From Halorussus aquaticus (GTDB lineage Archaea; Halobacteriota; Halobacteria; Halobacteriales; Haladaptataceae), in NCBI RefSeq assembly GCF_024218795.1, contig NZ_CP100400.1:3038001-3102000 (forward strand): 64,000 nucleotides of DNA, written 5' to 3'. Position numbers and translations under genes: made by a program. The stretch's first letter is position 1. Each line of letters begins with the position of its first letter. Shown piece after piece: positions 46,215-54,654 of the stretch. The notes beneath the pieces are model-generated. The model made no database searches and had not been told where the DNA came from. It worked only from the letters and a program-made list of their open reading frames with translations.

Positions 46215-47657
46215 CTATCCCAACTGCTCGCCCACGAGTTCGTCGGCGCGCTCGACGAACTCCTCCTCGGTGCCCTTCGGTACCGTCGCGCCCGCGGCGA
46301 CGTTGTGGCCGCCGCCGTCGCCGCCCACGGCCTGCGACGCCTCGCGCATCACCACCGAGAGGTCGAGACCGCGACGGGTGAGCGCGGGGGTCCCGCGCGA
46401 CGAGACCTTCACCTCCGTCACCTCGCCGTCATCGCTGTCGTCGGTCTTCTCGGCGAAGGCGACGATGGGAGTCCCGCGCTCGATGCCGTCCGACCCGACC
46501 GCCATCCCGGCGACGATGCCGACGATGGTCTCGCGAATCTCGTCTCCGGCGTGGAACCACTGGAGGTTCTCCTCGCGAGTGACGCCCTCGCGTTCGACGA
46601 ACCGGAGGCCCTCCGAGAGGTTCCGCCGGTGGTTGGCGAGCAGTTTCTGTGCGCAGTCCAGCGCCCCGTCACGATTACCGAGACAGACCGCCAGCCCCAC
46701 GTCGGCGCGTTCGTAGCGCGCCGTCGCGTTCAGGAGCGTGGAGAACTCGCTCACGTCCCGGAGTTCGGTGCCCTCGGGTTCGGCGGTGAGGACGTAGCTC
46801 GTCCCGACCAGTCCCTCGATTCGGTCGGAACTGACGCCCCTCGACACCGCGCGCTGGAGGAGCGCGTTCGAGACCGTACTGCGCTCGTCTTCGTTCAGGT
46901 CCACCCAGCACCGCCACTCGCCGTCCCCGTCTCTCAGGTCCACGTCGAGACCGTCGAGAAACCGGAGCGCGCCGCTCTCGTCGTTCGTGATACCAGGAAT
47001 GTACGCGTCACTGGCGTATTCGAGCAGTTTCGGCAGCGGCCGGGTCTGCTTGCCGTACAGCGTCAGGTCGGTCGCCGTCTCCACGACGCCCGCCTCGACG
47101 CCTTCCGAGACGATGGACTGGTTCGCCCCGACGAGTTCGCCGTCGGTCGTCTGCATGTCGCCGACTGCGCCGACTACCGCGAGCGCCGCCAGGTCGCGGT
47201 TGTCGGTTCCGTCCGGTTCCAACGCACGTGCGAGCACGTACGCCGCGCCCGCGCCGGAGAGTTCCGAGGAGCCGTCGATGTCGAACAACAGCGGATTCAG
47301 GTGGAACTCGGTGTCCGCGTCCGCGGGTTGGTGGTGGTCGGCGACGACCGGAGTGAACTCGCCCGCCCGTTCGTGGTCGGCGATGAGGTCCAACTGGCCG
47401 CTCCCGAAGTCGGTGAACAGCACCGTCTCGTAGTCGGTCGCCGCGATGGACGCGATTTCGTCGGCGTCCAACTGCTTGCTGAACACGGTCTCGAATGGGA
47501 TGCCCGCGCGTTCGAGCGCCCGCGACGCTATCGCCGCGCTCGTCAGTCCGTCGGCGTCGATGTGGGACGCGAGCAACACCTCGTCGGCGTCCCGCAAGCG
47601 GTCGGCGCACGCGGCGGCGCGCTCTTCGAGGGCGGGAACTGGACCAGCGGAAGCCAT
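46215..47657 (-). CDS. DHH-family phosphoesterase / RecJ-like nuclease
   Basis: 480 residues. The DHH domain shows LLASHIDADGLTSAAIA, VLFTDFGSGQ and the DHHQPAD motif. The C-terminal DHHA1 domain has SRGTPALTRRGLDLSVVMREAS and GGDGGGHNVAAGATV. It is related to RecJ/GAN-type 5'-3' exonucleases associated with the archaeal replisome; which paralogue is not certain. ATG at 47657 is chosen: CTTTATAAGT (47681-47690) fits a leaderless start and the longer frame uses TTG. Confidence 0.92.
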   Translation of the reverse strand: MASAGPVPALEERAAACADRLRDADEVLLASHIDADGLTSAAIASRALERAGIPFETVFSKQLDADEIASIAATDYETVLFTDFGSGQLDLIADHERAGEFTPVVADHHQPADADTEFHLNPLLFDIDGSSELSGAGAAYVLARALEPDGTDNRDLAALAVVGAVGDMQTTDGELVGANQSIVSEGVEAGVVETATDLTLYGKQTRPLPKLLEYASDAYIPGITNDESGALRFLDGLDVDLRDGDGEWRCWVDLNEDERSTVSNALLQRAVSRGVSSDRIEGLVGTSYVLTAEPEGTELRDVSEFSTLLNATARYERADVGLAVCLGNRDGALDCAQKLLANHRRNLSEGLRFVEREGVTREENLQWFHAGDEIRETIVGIVAGMAVGSDGIERGTPIVAFAEKTDDSDDGEVTEVKVSSRGTPALTRRGLDLSVVMREASQAVGGDGGGHNVAAGATVPKGTEEEFVERADELVGEQLG

Positions 47658-47680
47658 TCGGAGCAAGGTAAGTCGTTACT

Positions 47681-47690
47681 ACTTATAAAG
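47681..47690 (-). promoter_or_regulatory. TATA box of the RecJ-like gene
   Basis: CTTTATAAGT on the minus strand, 24-33 nt before the ATG at 47657. One of the best matches in the window to the haloarchaeal box A with leaderless spacing. Confidence 0.65.
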
Positions 47691-47726
47691 TTCTGCGTCT
47701 CCCGCTCCGGAGTCTTTCCGTCCGTC

Positions 47727-48401
47727 TCAGTCCTTCTCTCGTTGCTCTCGAACGTCCAGATACTCCCGCGGTACCTCGTCGGCCGTGTACGTCTCCGCGC
47801 CGCGCTTCGAGACCCGGTGGCCGTCCGCGACCATCCCGGACGCGTCGATTTCGAGGACGACCGGACTCGGGGCGTGCCGACGTCCCACCTCGCGGGCCTC
47901 CGCGGGCGTCGCCGAAAGGTGAACCTCCTGCCGGTTCATGGACTGTAACCCCTCCGCGAGAATAGAGTCCAGATTGTCCGGGTCGGTGCCGTGGTAGAGT
48001 CGGTCGGGAATCCGGCTCTCGGGGTCGCTCTCGCTCGCTTCCAGCGTCACGTCTACCGAGTGACCGTACGCCGCGCGAATCCGACCCCCTTCGCGCTCGA
48101 ATCGGCCCTTGGGGTCGGTGGCGACCACCGCGGCGAGGAGTTGCGGGTCGGCCCAGTCGTACTTCCGCGCCACCGCGTCGGCCAGTCGCTCGTAGTCGGC
48201 CCACCCGCGGTCGTCCAGTTCGAGACCGGCGTCGTCGGGGAAGTGCCGGAGCGCGCCGCTGACGAACTTCGAGAGGCGGCGTCTGCGCTCGCCCGAGAGA
48301 ACTCGCTCGGCGTCCGCGCCGCACTCCGGACAGTTCGGGTCGCCACCGACGGATGCGGTCACGAAACCGTGGTCCGGGCAGCGGAGTATCGGGTCCGTCA
48401 C
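47727..48401 (-). CDS. kptA: RNA 2'-phosphotransferase KptA (Tpt1)
   Basis: 224 residues. An N-terminal zinc-ribbon-like segment (RCPDHGF ... NCPECGAD) precedes the KptA domain with LSKFVSGALRHFPDDAGLELDDRGW, RIRAAYGHS, PDRLYHGT and VHLSATPAEAREVGRRH, which contain the NAD-binding Arg/His residues. It transfers the splice-junction 2'-phosphate from RNA to NAD. GTG start at 48401. Confidence 0.9.
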   Translation of the reverse strand: MTDPILRCPDHGFVTASVGGDPNCPECGADAERVLSGERRRRLSKFVSGALRHFPDDAGLELDDRGWADYERLADAVARKYDWADPQLLAAVVATDPKGRFEREGGRIRAAYGHSVDVTLEASESDPESRIPDRLYHGTDPDNLDSILAEGLQSMNRQEVHLSATPAEAREVGRRHAPSPVVLEIDASGMVADGHRVSKRGAETYTADEVPREYLDVREQREKD

Positions 48402-48517
48402 GCTCGTCGGGGCGTTCGGGTTCGCGTCGGAAAATTCGCTCGGCGGGGTCGGACCAGAACCGCGTTCCGTCCGCGAGTTCGCCCGAGAACGAGCAGATAG
48501 CTACCGGCGTCGCGCGG

Positions 48518-49261
48518 TCACTCGTGATACGTCGGCGCGGCCGTCTCCACGACTTCGCAGGCCAACGTCTCGAAGTCCGCGACCTCGGGCACCACGTCCA
48601 CCTCGACGCCCTCGGACTCGGCCGTCTCGCAGGTCGGGTCGCCGATAGCGCCGACCACGGCGTCGTTCAGGCCCGCGATTGCCGCCTCCCGCACGCCGCG
48701 CTCCTCGGCCGCCTCCAAGAAGTGGCCCACCGTCAGCGACGAGGTGAAGACGGCGGCGTCGAGGTCCCCCGCCGCCGCGAGGGCGGCCGACTCGCCGGAC
48801 CCCTCGGGACGCACCAATTGATATAGCGTAGTTTCGTTTACGTCGGCTCCCGCGTCGGCGAGACCGTCCGTCAGCACGTCGCTCCCGTGGTCGCTCCGGG
48901 CGACTTCGACGCGTTCGCCCTCGACCTCGCTCGCGAGTGCTTCGACCAGTCCGGCCGAGGAGAACTCTTTCGGCACGATGTCAACGTCGTATCCCGCGTC
49001 GCGGAGCGCCTCGGCCGTGCTCTCGCCGATTGCGCAGACCGTCGCGCCGTCGGGGTCCCACCCGGCCTCCGCGGCCAACTCCACGCCGGTCTTGCTCGTC
49101 AGGACGACGTACGCGCCGTCTCGAGGCGTCTCGCCCGTGGGCCGGACTTCCAGCATGGGGTCGGCGACGGTCTCGGCACCGAGCGAGTCCAGCAGTGCCT
49201 CGGCCTCGGCGAGTCGTTCGTCGTCGGGCCGGAAGACGGCGACTCGCACGTCTCTACTCAT
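48518..49261 (-). CDS. hemD: Uroporphyrinogen-III synthase
   Basis: 247 residues. Bilobed HemD: VAVFRPDDERLAEAEALLDSLGAETVADPMLEV, YVVLTSKTGVELAAEAG, and second-lobe AAVFTSSLTVGHFLEAAEERG and AIGDPTCETAESEGVEVDVVPE. It cyclises hydroxymethylbilane with D-ring inversion. It begins 1 nt after the hemC stop (TGAGATG), so it is tightly coupled. The ATG at 49261 is used; the longer frame lies within hemC. Confidence 0.93.
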   Translation of the reverse strand: MSRDVRVAVFRPDDERLAEAEALLDSLGAETVADPMLEVRPTGETPRDGAYVVLTSKTGVELAAEAGWDPDGATVCAIGESTAEALRDAGYDVDIVPKEFSSAGLVEALASEVEGERVEVARSDHGSDVLTDGLADAGADVNETTLYQLVRPEGSGESAALAAAGDLDAAVFTSSLTVGHFLEAAEERGVREAAIAGLNDAVVGAIGDPTCETAESEGVEVDVVPEVADFETLACEVVETAAPTYHE

Positions 49262-49262
49262 C

Positions 49263-50423
49263 TCACTCGTCCTCCTGATGGACGGACTCACCCCGCTTGC
49301 TCTCCCGGTCCTCGTCGTCGGCCTTCGCGGCTTCGATGAGGTCGTCGGCACCCTGCTCGGCGAGGTCGGCCGCGAACTCCTTGGCGGCCGAGACGTGGTT
49401 CTCGACCGGCACGTCCCGACTGGCCTCGATGACTTCGGTGCCGTCCTGCGAGAACACCTGCACGTCGACGTGGACGTTCTCGCCCTGAATCAGGCCGTGG
49501 ACGCCGATGGGCGCGACGCAGCCGCCGCCCAACTCGGCGAGGATGGTGCGCTCGACGGTGGTCTCGACCCGCGTTCTGGGGTGGTCGAGGACGGTGTTCA
49601 CGTCGCCCGCGAGTTCGCTGTCGAGCGCCGTCAGCGCGAGCGCGCCCTGTCCGGGCGCGGGGACGAACTGACTGCTGGGAAGTTCGACGTAGTCGAGGTG
49701 GTGGGCCAGACCGCTTCGTTCGAGTCCGGCCTGCGCGAGGACGATGGCATCGTACTCGGTCTCGACTTCCCGCTCTAACGCCCGGCGCTCGACCTCGGCG
49801 AGGTCGTTGAACCACTCCTCGACGGTCCGGTCGAACTTCCCCTCGTACTCCTTCTTGTGGCCCTTCTGGGCCATCGCCTTGTCCGACTGCTTCTCCTTCT
49901 CGGCCTGCGTCCGCTCCTCGTGTTCCCGCTGGAGGGCGGGCGCGAGCAGTTTCTCGGCGCGGGTGTCCACGTTCCCCCGGAGGGGTTCGACGTTCAGGTC
50001 GTCGCGGTAGTTCAGCAACTGGGCCTTCCGCCGGAGGCTGGAGGTGCCGACCGTCGCGCCCTCTGGGAGTTCGTCCAGTTCCTTCCCGTCCGGGGTTATC
50101 AGCACGTCGTTGGCGCTGGCGCGCTCGGGGATGGCCGCGACCACCAGTTTCTCGGGGCTGTCGGTCGGCATGTCCTTCATCGAGTGAATCGCGCCGTCGA
50201 GTTCCCCCGACAGCACCTTCTCGTCCAGACTTCGCACGAACGCCCCGGTCTTCCCGAGGCGGTGGATGAGTTCGTCTCGAATCTCGTCGCCCGTCGTCTC
50301 GACCTCCACCAGTTCCACGTCGAATCGCCGGTCCTCCAGCGCGGCCTTCACCTCGGCGGCCTGCCGGAGCGCGAGGTCCGACCCCCGCGTGGCGAGGCGT
50401 ATCTCGGTCCCGTGTTTGCTCAT
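49263..50423 (-). CDS. hemC: Porphobilinogen deaminase (hydroxymethylbilane synthase)
   Basis: 386 residues, longer than the usual 310 because of a charged insertion (about 190-245, REHEERTQAEKEKQ...) of the type seen in haloarchaeal HemC. Conserved LATRGSDLALRQA, HSMKDMPT, TSSLRRKAQL, PLRGNVDTR and ELGGGCVAPIG with the cofactor-binding Cys are all present. It polymerises four porphobilinogens into hydroxymethylbilane. Followed directly by hemD. Confidence 0.95.
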   Translation of the reverse strand: MSKHGTEIRLATRGSDLALRQAAEVKAALEDRRFDVELVEVETTGDEIRDELIHRLGKTGAFVRSLDEKVLSGELDGAIHSMKDMPTDSPEKLVVAAIPERASANDVLITPDGKELDELPEGATVGTSSLRRKAQLLNYRDDLNVEPLRGNVDTRAEKLLAPALQREHEERTQAEKEKQSDKAMAQKGHKKEYEGKFDRTVEEWFNDLAEVERRALEREVETEYDAIVLAQAGLERSGLAHHLDYVELPSSQFVPAPGQGALALTALDSELAGDVNTVLDHPRTRVETTVERTILAELGGGCVAPIGVHGLIQGENVHVDVQVFSQDGTEVIEASRDVPVENHVSAAKEFAADLAEQGADDLIEAAKADDEDRESKRGESVHQEDE

Positions 50424-50536
50424 GTGTGAGCGTCCGCGCCGGAGGTTGAAACCCTGTTCGTTCTCCTCGCGGACGCGGTTTCGGCCCCGCCCGAATCGTC
50501 GGCCCCCAATCAGGTTTCGCCTCGCTCCGGTCGTCC

Positions 50537-50752
50537 GTGCGGACGCGCCGAGGTGCGAGCGACCCGACGACTTCCACTCGGACGCCAATCCGGCGGCCGC
50601 GGAAGTCGCCTCGGCAGTCGAGCGACTCGGAGTCACTGCGAGAGTCCGACGGAGAAGGCGGGTTCGGAACCGACGAGAACGAGTCGGCGGGCCTCTACCG
50701 GGCGCTGTACGACTACTTCGACGCCGAGGCGAGGACCGACCTCCGGGAGTGA
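50537..50752 (+). CDS. Doubtful small ORF, possibly a frameshifted gene
   Basis: The GTG-started frame has a haloarchaeal-like second half (GFGTDENESAGLYRALYDYFDAEARTDLRE), but the first half is Ser/Arg/Pro-rich and unlike a real protein. The adjacent frame upstream gives a better sequence (DANPAAAEVASAVERLG). The two halves could be one small gene broken by a frameshift near 50630-50650, or the shorter second half alone may be real. Confidence 0.35.
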   Translation: MRTRRGASDPTTSTRTPIRRPRKSPRQSSDSESLRESDGEGGFGTDENESAGLYRALYDYFDAEARTDLRE

Positions 50753-50753
50753 G

Positions 50754-51224
50754 TCACCACGGCACGTCGGGAACGCCGACGTGTTCGCGGCGCTTCGAGA
50801 GGTAGTAGGCCGCGAAGGGGACGCTGACGACGAACCCCGCGATGACACCGTACGTCGGCGGCAGTCCGAGGAACAGCGACGGGACGCCGACCAGAACCAG
50901 CACGACGAGGCCGACTCCGGCGGTCAACGCCATCCGCATCGGTTCGGGTGCCCACTTGCCGCTGGTCCGGTTCACGTAGTCGGCGTCCCGATACACCGCC
51001 AGCGGGAAGTAGGCCGTCAGGAACACGAACGGTACGCCGAGCACGATTAAGGAGAGTTCGACCGTGTTGCCGCCGAATCCGAACGCCTCCCACGAGGAGG
51101 CCAGCGCCAACCACCCGAGGGTCGCCAACCAGAGGAGGAACGTCGCCGGGATGGCGGCCACCCAGTACCAGTGGTGGGACCGGCGGCGTCTCGTTCGCTC
51201 GCTGTTGGCCCGTTCACTGCTCAT
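50754..51224 (-). CDS. Four-span membrane protein of unknown function
   Basis: 156 residues with hydrophobic segments at about 18-40, 52-78, 96-118 and 118-140. The N-terminus is basic and Ser-rich. The ATG at 51224 is chosen because the longer frame adds a non-hydrophobic Arg-rich segment. No family recognised. Confidence 0.8.
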   Translation of the reverse strand: MSSERANSERTRRRRSHHWYWVAAIPATFLLWLATLGWLALASSWEAFGFGGNTVELSLIVLGVPFVFLTAYFPLAVYRDADYVNRTSGKWAPEPMRMALTAGVGLVVLVLVGVPSLFLGLPPTYGVIAGFVVSVPFAAYYLSKRREHVGVPDVPW

Positions 51225-51332
51225 GGTCCGAATTGGGGGCGCGGTCCCTAAACGCGTGTCGCATGCGGTCTCGCGACGACGCCCCGAGCGCCGCAATCAC
51301 CCTTATTGAACTGGAGCGCCCACTTCGAGGGG

Positions 51333-51530
51333 ATGGCGCGAATCACCTACGACGACCCCGACGGGGTCCAGACGGTCGAGGTGGGCGCCGAGAAGATATC
51401 CGACTCCGGGAAGGTCCACGGCGTCCGCGTGCAACTCGACGACGGGAGCTATCTCCACCTTCCGTACGCGCGACTCTACGCCGTCGAGATGAGCGAGGAA
51501 GAGGGGAAAGTCGATTACTCGGAACCGTAG
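51333..51530 (+). CDS. Small conserved haloarchaeal protein
   Basis: 65 residues of beta-rich character: MARITYDDPDGVQTVEVGAE ... GKVHGVRVQLDDGSYLHLPYARLY. A TTATTG element 25-30 nt upstream of the ATG makes a leaderless start likely; the 9 residues before it in the longer frame would include the promoter. Function unknown. Confidence 0.78.
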   Translation: MARITYDDPDGVQTVEVGAEKISDSGKVHGVRVQLDDGSYLHLPYARLYAVEMSEEEGKVDYSEP

Positions 51531-51586
51531 TTCGCCCGCGGGAGCCGTGAGCGGGCGTCTCGGCGCGAACAGTCGCTCCGATCGCG

Positions 51587-52927
51587 CTACAGCGCGTTCT
51601 TGTAGGCTTCCAGCGTCTCCTCCACGTCTTCCTCGGTGTGGGCGTAACTGAGGAACTGCGACTCGTACTGGTTCGCGGTCAGGAAGACGCCCTCCTCGCG
51701 CATCGCGGGCCAGAAGAGGCGCTCCCAGCGCTCGGTCTCGGCCGCGTCCACGTCGGCCTTGTTCTTGGGGCAGTAGTCGAACCGGGGGCAGTCGGGGTCC
51801 TGCCGACATCCGGCATCGCACTGGCCCGAGAGGTCGCGCGGCCCGTCGCGCGTGAACACGACCTTGAACATGCTGTCGTACCCGGTGACGGTGTATCGGG
51901 GAGCCTCGTCTTCGAGGATGTCGGTCAGCCCCGAGCGCAACCGGTCGCCGAGGTCGCTGAGGTGGTCGTACACGTCGTTCTCGGCGGCGTATCGGAGCAT
52001 CTCCAGCCCCGCGGTGAGCGAGAGCGGGTGGCCCGAGTAGGTTCCGGCTTGGAACACGTCGCCCGTCGGCGTGAACGACTCCATGATTTCGGCGGGACCG
52101 CCGACCGCGCCGACCGGGAAGCCGCCGCCGATGACCTTGGCGAAGGTGGTGATGTCGGGGGTGACGCCGAACTTGCCCTGCGCGCACTGGAGACCGCCGA
52201 CGCGGAACCCGGTCATCACCTCGTCGAGTATCAGGAGCGCGCCGTGGTCGTCGGTAATCTCGCGGAGGCTGTCGAGGTAGCCCTCCACCGGACCCACCGA
52301 CGCGCAGTTGCCCAGAATCGGCTCGGTGAGGACGGCCGCGATTTCGTCACCGCGCTCCTCGAACACCTCCCGGACCGCCCGCTCGTCGTTGAACGGGACG
52401 GTGATGGTCTCTTCGGCGAACGCTCGGGGAATCCCGTCGGAACTCGGCGACCCGACGCCGCCCGACTTCCCCTCCACGAGCGTCGATTCCTGCGCGCCGT
52501 GGTAGCCGCCCTGCATGACGACTATCTTGTCCCGGCCGGTGTAGCCGCGGGCGAGGCGGACCGCAGAGGTGGTCGCCTCGGTACCGGAGTTGACGAAGCG
52601 CAGCATCTCGACGCTCTGGACGTGGCGCGCGATGAACTCCGCGAGTTCGACCTCCACCTCGGTCGGCGCGCCGTACATCGGGCCGTCCGAGAGCTGAGAC
52701 TGAATCCGCGACTCGACCTCTTGGGGCAGGCCGTGGCCCAGCAACAGGGGACCGTAGCCCATCACGTAGTCGACGTACTTGTTACCGTCGGCGTCGACGA
52801 CGTGCGCGCCGTCGCCGCGTTCGACGAAGAACGGGTACGGTCTGACCGCCCGCACGGGGGAGTTGACCCCGCCGGGCAGAACCGACAGCGCCCGGTCGTA
52901 CAACTCGCGGGAGTTCGCGTCGTGCAT
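51587..52927 (-). CDS. hemL: Glutamate-1-semialdehyde 2,1-aminomutase
   Basis: 446-residue PLP enzyme making 5-aminolevulinate in the C5 pathway. [51 protein letters not shown] and [18 protein letters not shown] with the Schiff-base Lys are visible. A Cys-rich insertion ([19 protein letters not shown]) is typical of haloarchaeal HemL. ATG at 52927 is used; TTTAGC at 52951-52956 fits leaderless transcription. Confidence 0.95.
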   Translation of the reverse strand: MHDANSRELYDRALSVLPGGVNSPVRAVRPYPFFVERGDGAHVVDADGNKYVDYVMGYGPLLLGHGLPQEVESRIQSQLSDGPMYGAPTEVEVELAEFIARHVQSVEMLRFVNSGTEATTSAVRLARGYTGRDKIVVMQGGYHGAQESTLVEGKSGGVGSPSSDGIPRAFAEETITVPFNDERAVREVFEERGDEIAAVLTEPILGNCASVGPVEGYLDSLREITDDHGALLILDEVMTGFRVGGLQCAQGKFGVTPDITTFAKVIGGGFPVGAVGGPAEIMESFTPTGDVFQAGTYSGHPLSLTAGLEMLRYAAENDVYDHLSDLGDRLRSGLTDILEDEAPRYTVTGYDSMFKVVFTRDGPRDLSGQCDAGCRQDPDCPRFDYCPKNKADVDAAETERWERLFWPAMREEGVFLTANQYESQFLSYAHTEEDVEETLEAYKNAL

Positions 52928-52980
52928 ACCGTAGTCTTCTGGTTCGGGGCTAAAGTCGATTTCTGTCTGGCCGACCGGGG

Positions 52981-53613
52981 TCAGGCGCCCTCGACGAGTC
53001 GCTCGAACTGCTCGGGCGGAATCGCGCCGCGAGCGCCGTGTCCGTCGAAGGTGAAGGTCGGAATCCCCGAGACGCCGCGCTGTTTGGCCTCCTCGAACCG
53101 CTGTTTCATCTCCTGTTCGAGTCCGTCGTCCTCGATGGCGTCGTACACCTCGTCCGCGGGGACGCCGACGCCCTCGGCGATGTCCGCGATGACTTCCGGG
53201 TCGCCGATGTCCCGACCGTCCTGCCAGAGCGCCTCGAACGTGCGCTCGTGGAAGTCGAGGAACGTCTCCTCGTCGTAGGCCTGCTTCACGTACAGCGAGA
53301 CCTTCTGAGCGTCCCACGAGTCCACCTCCAGCGAGTAGTCCAGCGTCATGTCCACGTCGTACTGCTCTTTCAGTCGCTCGACGTTCTCGCGGACCTGCGC
53401 GAAGTAGTCGTCGTCCTTCCCGTCTTCGACGTCGTGGTCGATGCTCCCGTCCGGTTGGCGCTTGTAGCCCCGCAGGTCGAAGACGTGCCACTCGACCTCC
53501 GGCGGGTCGTCGGCCTCGTCGAGGTACTCCTCCATCGCCGCTTTTCCGAGGTAGCAGAACGGACAGACGTAGTCCGAGAAGACCGTCAGTTTGTCCTCGT
53601 CTATCGTACTCAT
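52981..53613 (-). CDS. DsbA-family oxidoreductase (FrnE-like)
   Basis: 210-residue thioredoxin-fold protein with the active-site CPFC ([13 protein letters not shown], near residue 20) and the cis-Pro segment [12 protein letters not shown] near the C-terminus. No signal peptide, so it is cytoplasmic. It may act as a thiol oxidoreductase or polyketide-type isomerase relative. The ATG at 53613 is used because the long in-frame extension has non-family composition. Upstream of hemL by 53 nt. Confidence 0.9.
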   Translation of the reverse strand: MSTIDEDKLTVFSDYVCPFCYLGKAAMEEYLDEADDPPEVEWHVFDLRGYKRQPDGSIDHDVEDGKDDDYFAQVRENVERLKEQYDVDMTLDYSLEVDSWDAQKVSLYVKQAYDEETFLDFHERTFEALWQDGRDIGDPEVIADIAEGVGVPADEVYDAIEDDGLEQEMKQRFEEAKQRGVSGIPTFTFDGHGARGAIPPEQFERLVEGA

Positions 53614-53655
53614 GTTCCATTGTGGGGGTTCGAGATGGAAAAGCCCCTCACTTGA

Positions 53656-53681
53656 AGCGGGGTCTGCCCCTTCCGGCCGCA
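53656..53681 (+). repeat. Copy 1 of a 26-nt direct repeat
   Basis: AGCGGGGTCTGCCCC followed by TTCCGGCCGCA. A second copy lies at 54034-54058 with one substitution and a 1-nt deletion. The GGGG...CCCC part can form a small hairpin. The pair flanks the two-span membrane protein gene. Confidence 0.6.
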
Positions 53682-53780
53682 TTCCGACTGCGGCGGCGAC
53701 GCTCCTGTCGTTGTCGGCCCTCGACGTACCGCCTCTCGCGTACATTTATCAGAGACAGCACTGTCTTCGAAGGCGTAGCG

Positions 53781-54014
53781 ATGGCTCCACTCGACTGGCT
53801 CACGCCCGAGAGAGTCGCCGACCGTCTCGATACGGTCGGCGCAGTCCTATTTCTCGGGTTAGGGATTTTATCGCTGTATCGGGGATTGACTACCCCACCG
53901 ACGGACGTTTACTTGGGAGTCAGCGCACTCGTCTGGATCGGTCTCGGCTGGGTGCTGTCCGGTCTCTACGTCTGGTTCTCACGAGGCTACTGGAAGCGCG
54001 CGTCCGAAAAATAG
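53781..54014 (+). CDS. Small two-span membrane protein
   Basis: 77 residues: MAPLDWLTPERVADR, then two hydrophobic helices (about 20-37 and 43-66) and a short basic tail. A TTTATC box at 53745-53750 lies 31-36 nt upstream, giving a very short leader. The ATG at 53781 is chosen because residues upstream in the frame are Arg-rich and cover the promoter. Flanked by a direct repeat. Function unknown. Confidence 0.75.
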   Translation: MAPLDWLTPERVADRLDTVGAVLFLGLGILSLYRGLTTPPTDVYLGVSALVWIGLGWVLSGLYVWFSRGYWKRASEK

Positions 54015-54033
54015 CAACTACTCCTTCGTCCGG

Positions 54034-54058
54034 AGCGGGGCCTGCCCCTTCGGCCGCA
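54034..54058 (+). repeat. Copy 2 of the direct repeat
   Basis: AGCGGGGCCTGCCCC followed by TTCGGCCGCA, 353 nt beyond copy 1, in the gap between two convergent genes. Could act as a hairpin terminator for one or both of them. Confidence 0.6.
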
Positions 54059-54064
54059 CCCGGC

Positions 54065-54481
54065 TCACAGTTCGCGTCGGAGGTACGACCCGAGCGCGCC
54101 GCCGAGCGCTCCGGCACCGACGAGATAGCCCACGACGACGACGAAGAGGAACCCGGCGAACAGTCCGCTCAGCGCGAAGAAGGGGTCCGCGCCGAGCAGG
54201 AACACTCCCACGACGACCCACGCGAACAGGAACGCCGGAATCGCCGCCAGCATACCCGCGATGGCACCGACCGTCGCACCGTCACTGAGGTCACCCCGCT
54301 GGAGGTAGCCCGCGACCCCGCCGCCGACGACGGCCGAGAACGGGAGGACCGGCGCGCCGACGACGGTGACGACCGCACCGACGAGCGCGTTCAGCAGGGT
54401 GTTCGGGTCGTCGTTCCGCGGGCGCTTCTCGTCGCCGGGAGAGTAGTTCGTAGACCGGACAGTGGTCTGCTCCTCTTCCAT
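54065..54481 (-). CDS. DUF5518-like haloarchaeal membrane protein
   Basis: 138 residues with four hydrophobic segments (about 30-50, 68-90, 95-115 and 115-133) and a Gly-rich pattern (GGGVAGYLQRGDLSDGATVGAIAG) typical of the DUF5518 family. TATA element ATATAT around 54504-54511 lies 23-30 nt upstream and selects the ATG at 54481. Function unknown. Confidence 0.82.
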   Translation of the reverse strand: MEEEQTTVRSTNYSPGDEKRPRNDDPNTLLNALVGAVVTVVGAPVLPFSAVVGGGVAGYLQRGDLSDGATVGAIAGMLAAIPAFLFAWVVVGVFLLGADPFFALSGLFAGFLFVVVVGYLVGAGALGGALGSYLRREL

Positions 54482-54654
54482 ACCCAACACTTCCGCCGAG
54501 AGATGATATATGTTGGCCGTTTCGCGGACCGAGTCAGAGCGGCGATACTGAAAAATGGAACTCGCAGGAAACCGGGGGAGAACCGAGAATCGGAACCGTC
54601 GGTGTCGGTGAGAACGTTCGGCGGCGACCGACACTCGCCGCGGACGAGGCCCTC

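Noticed and set aside
53656..54058. CRISPR array or insertion sequence
   Set aside because: Only two copies of the repeat, one gene between them, no terminal inverted repeats, no cas or transposase gene. No CRISPR-like spacing was seen anywhere in the window.
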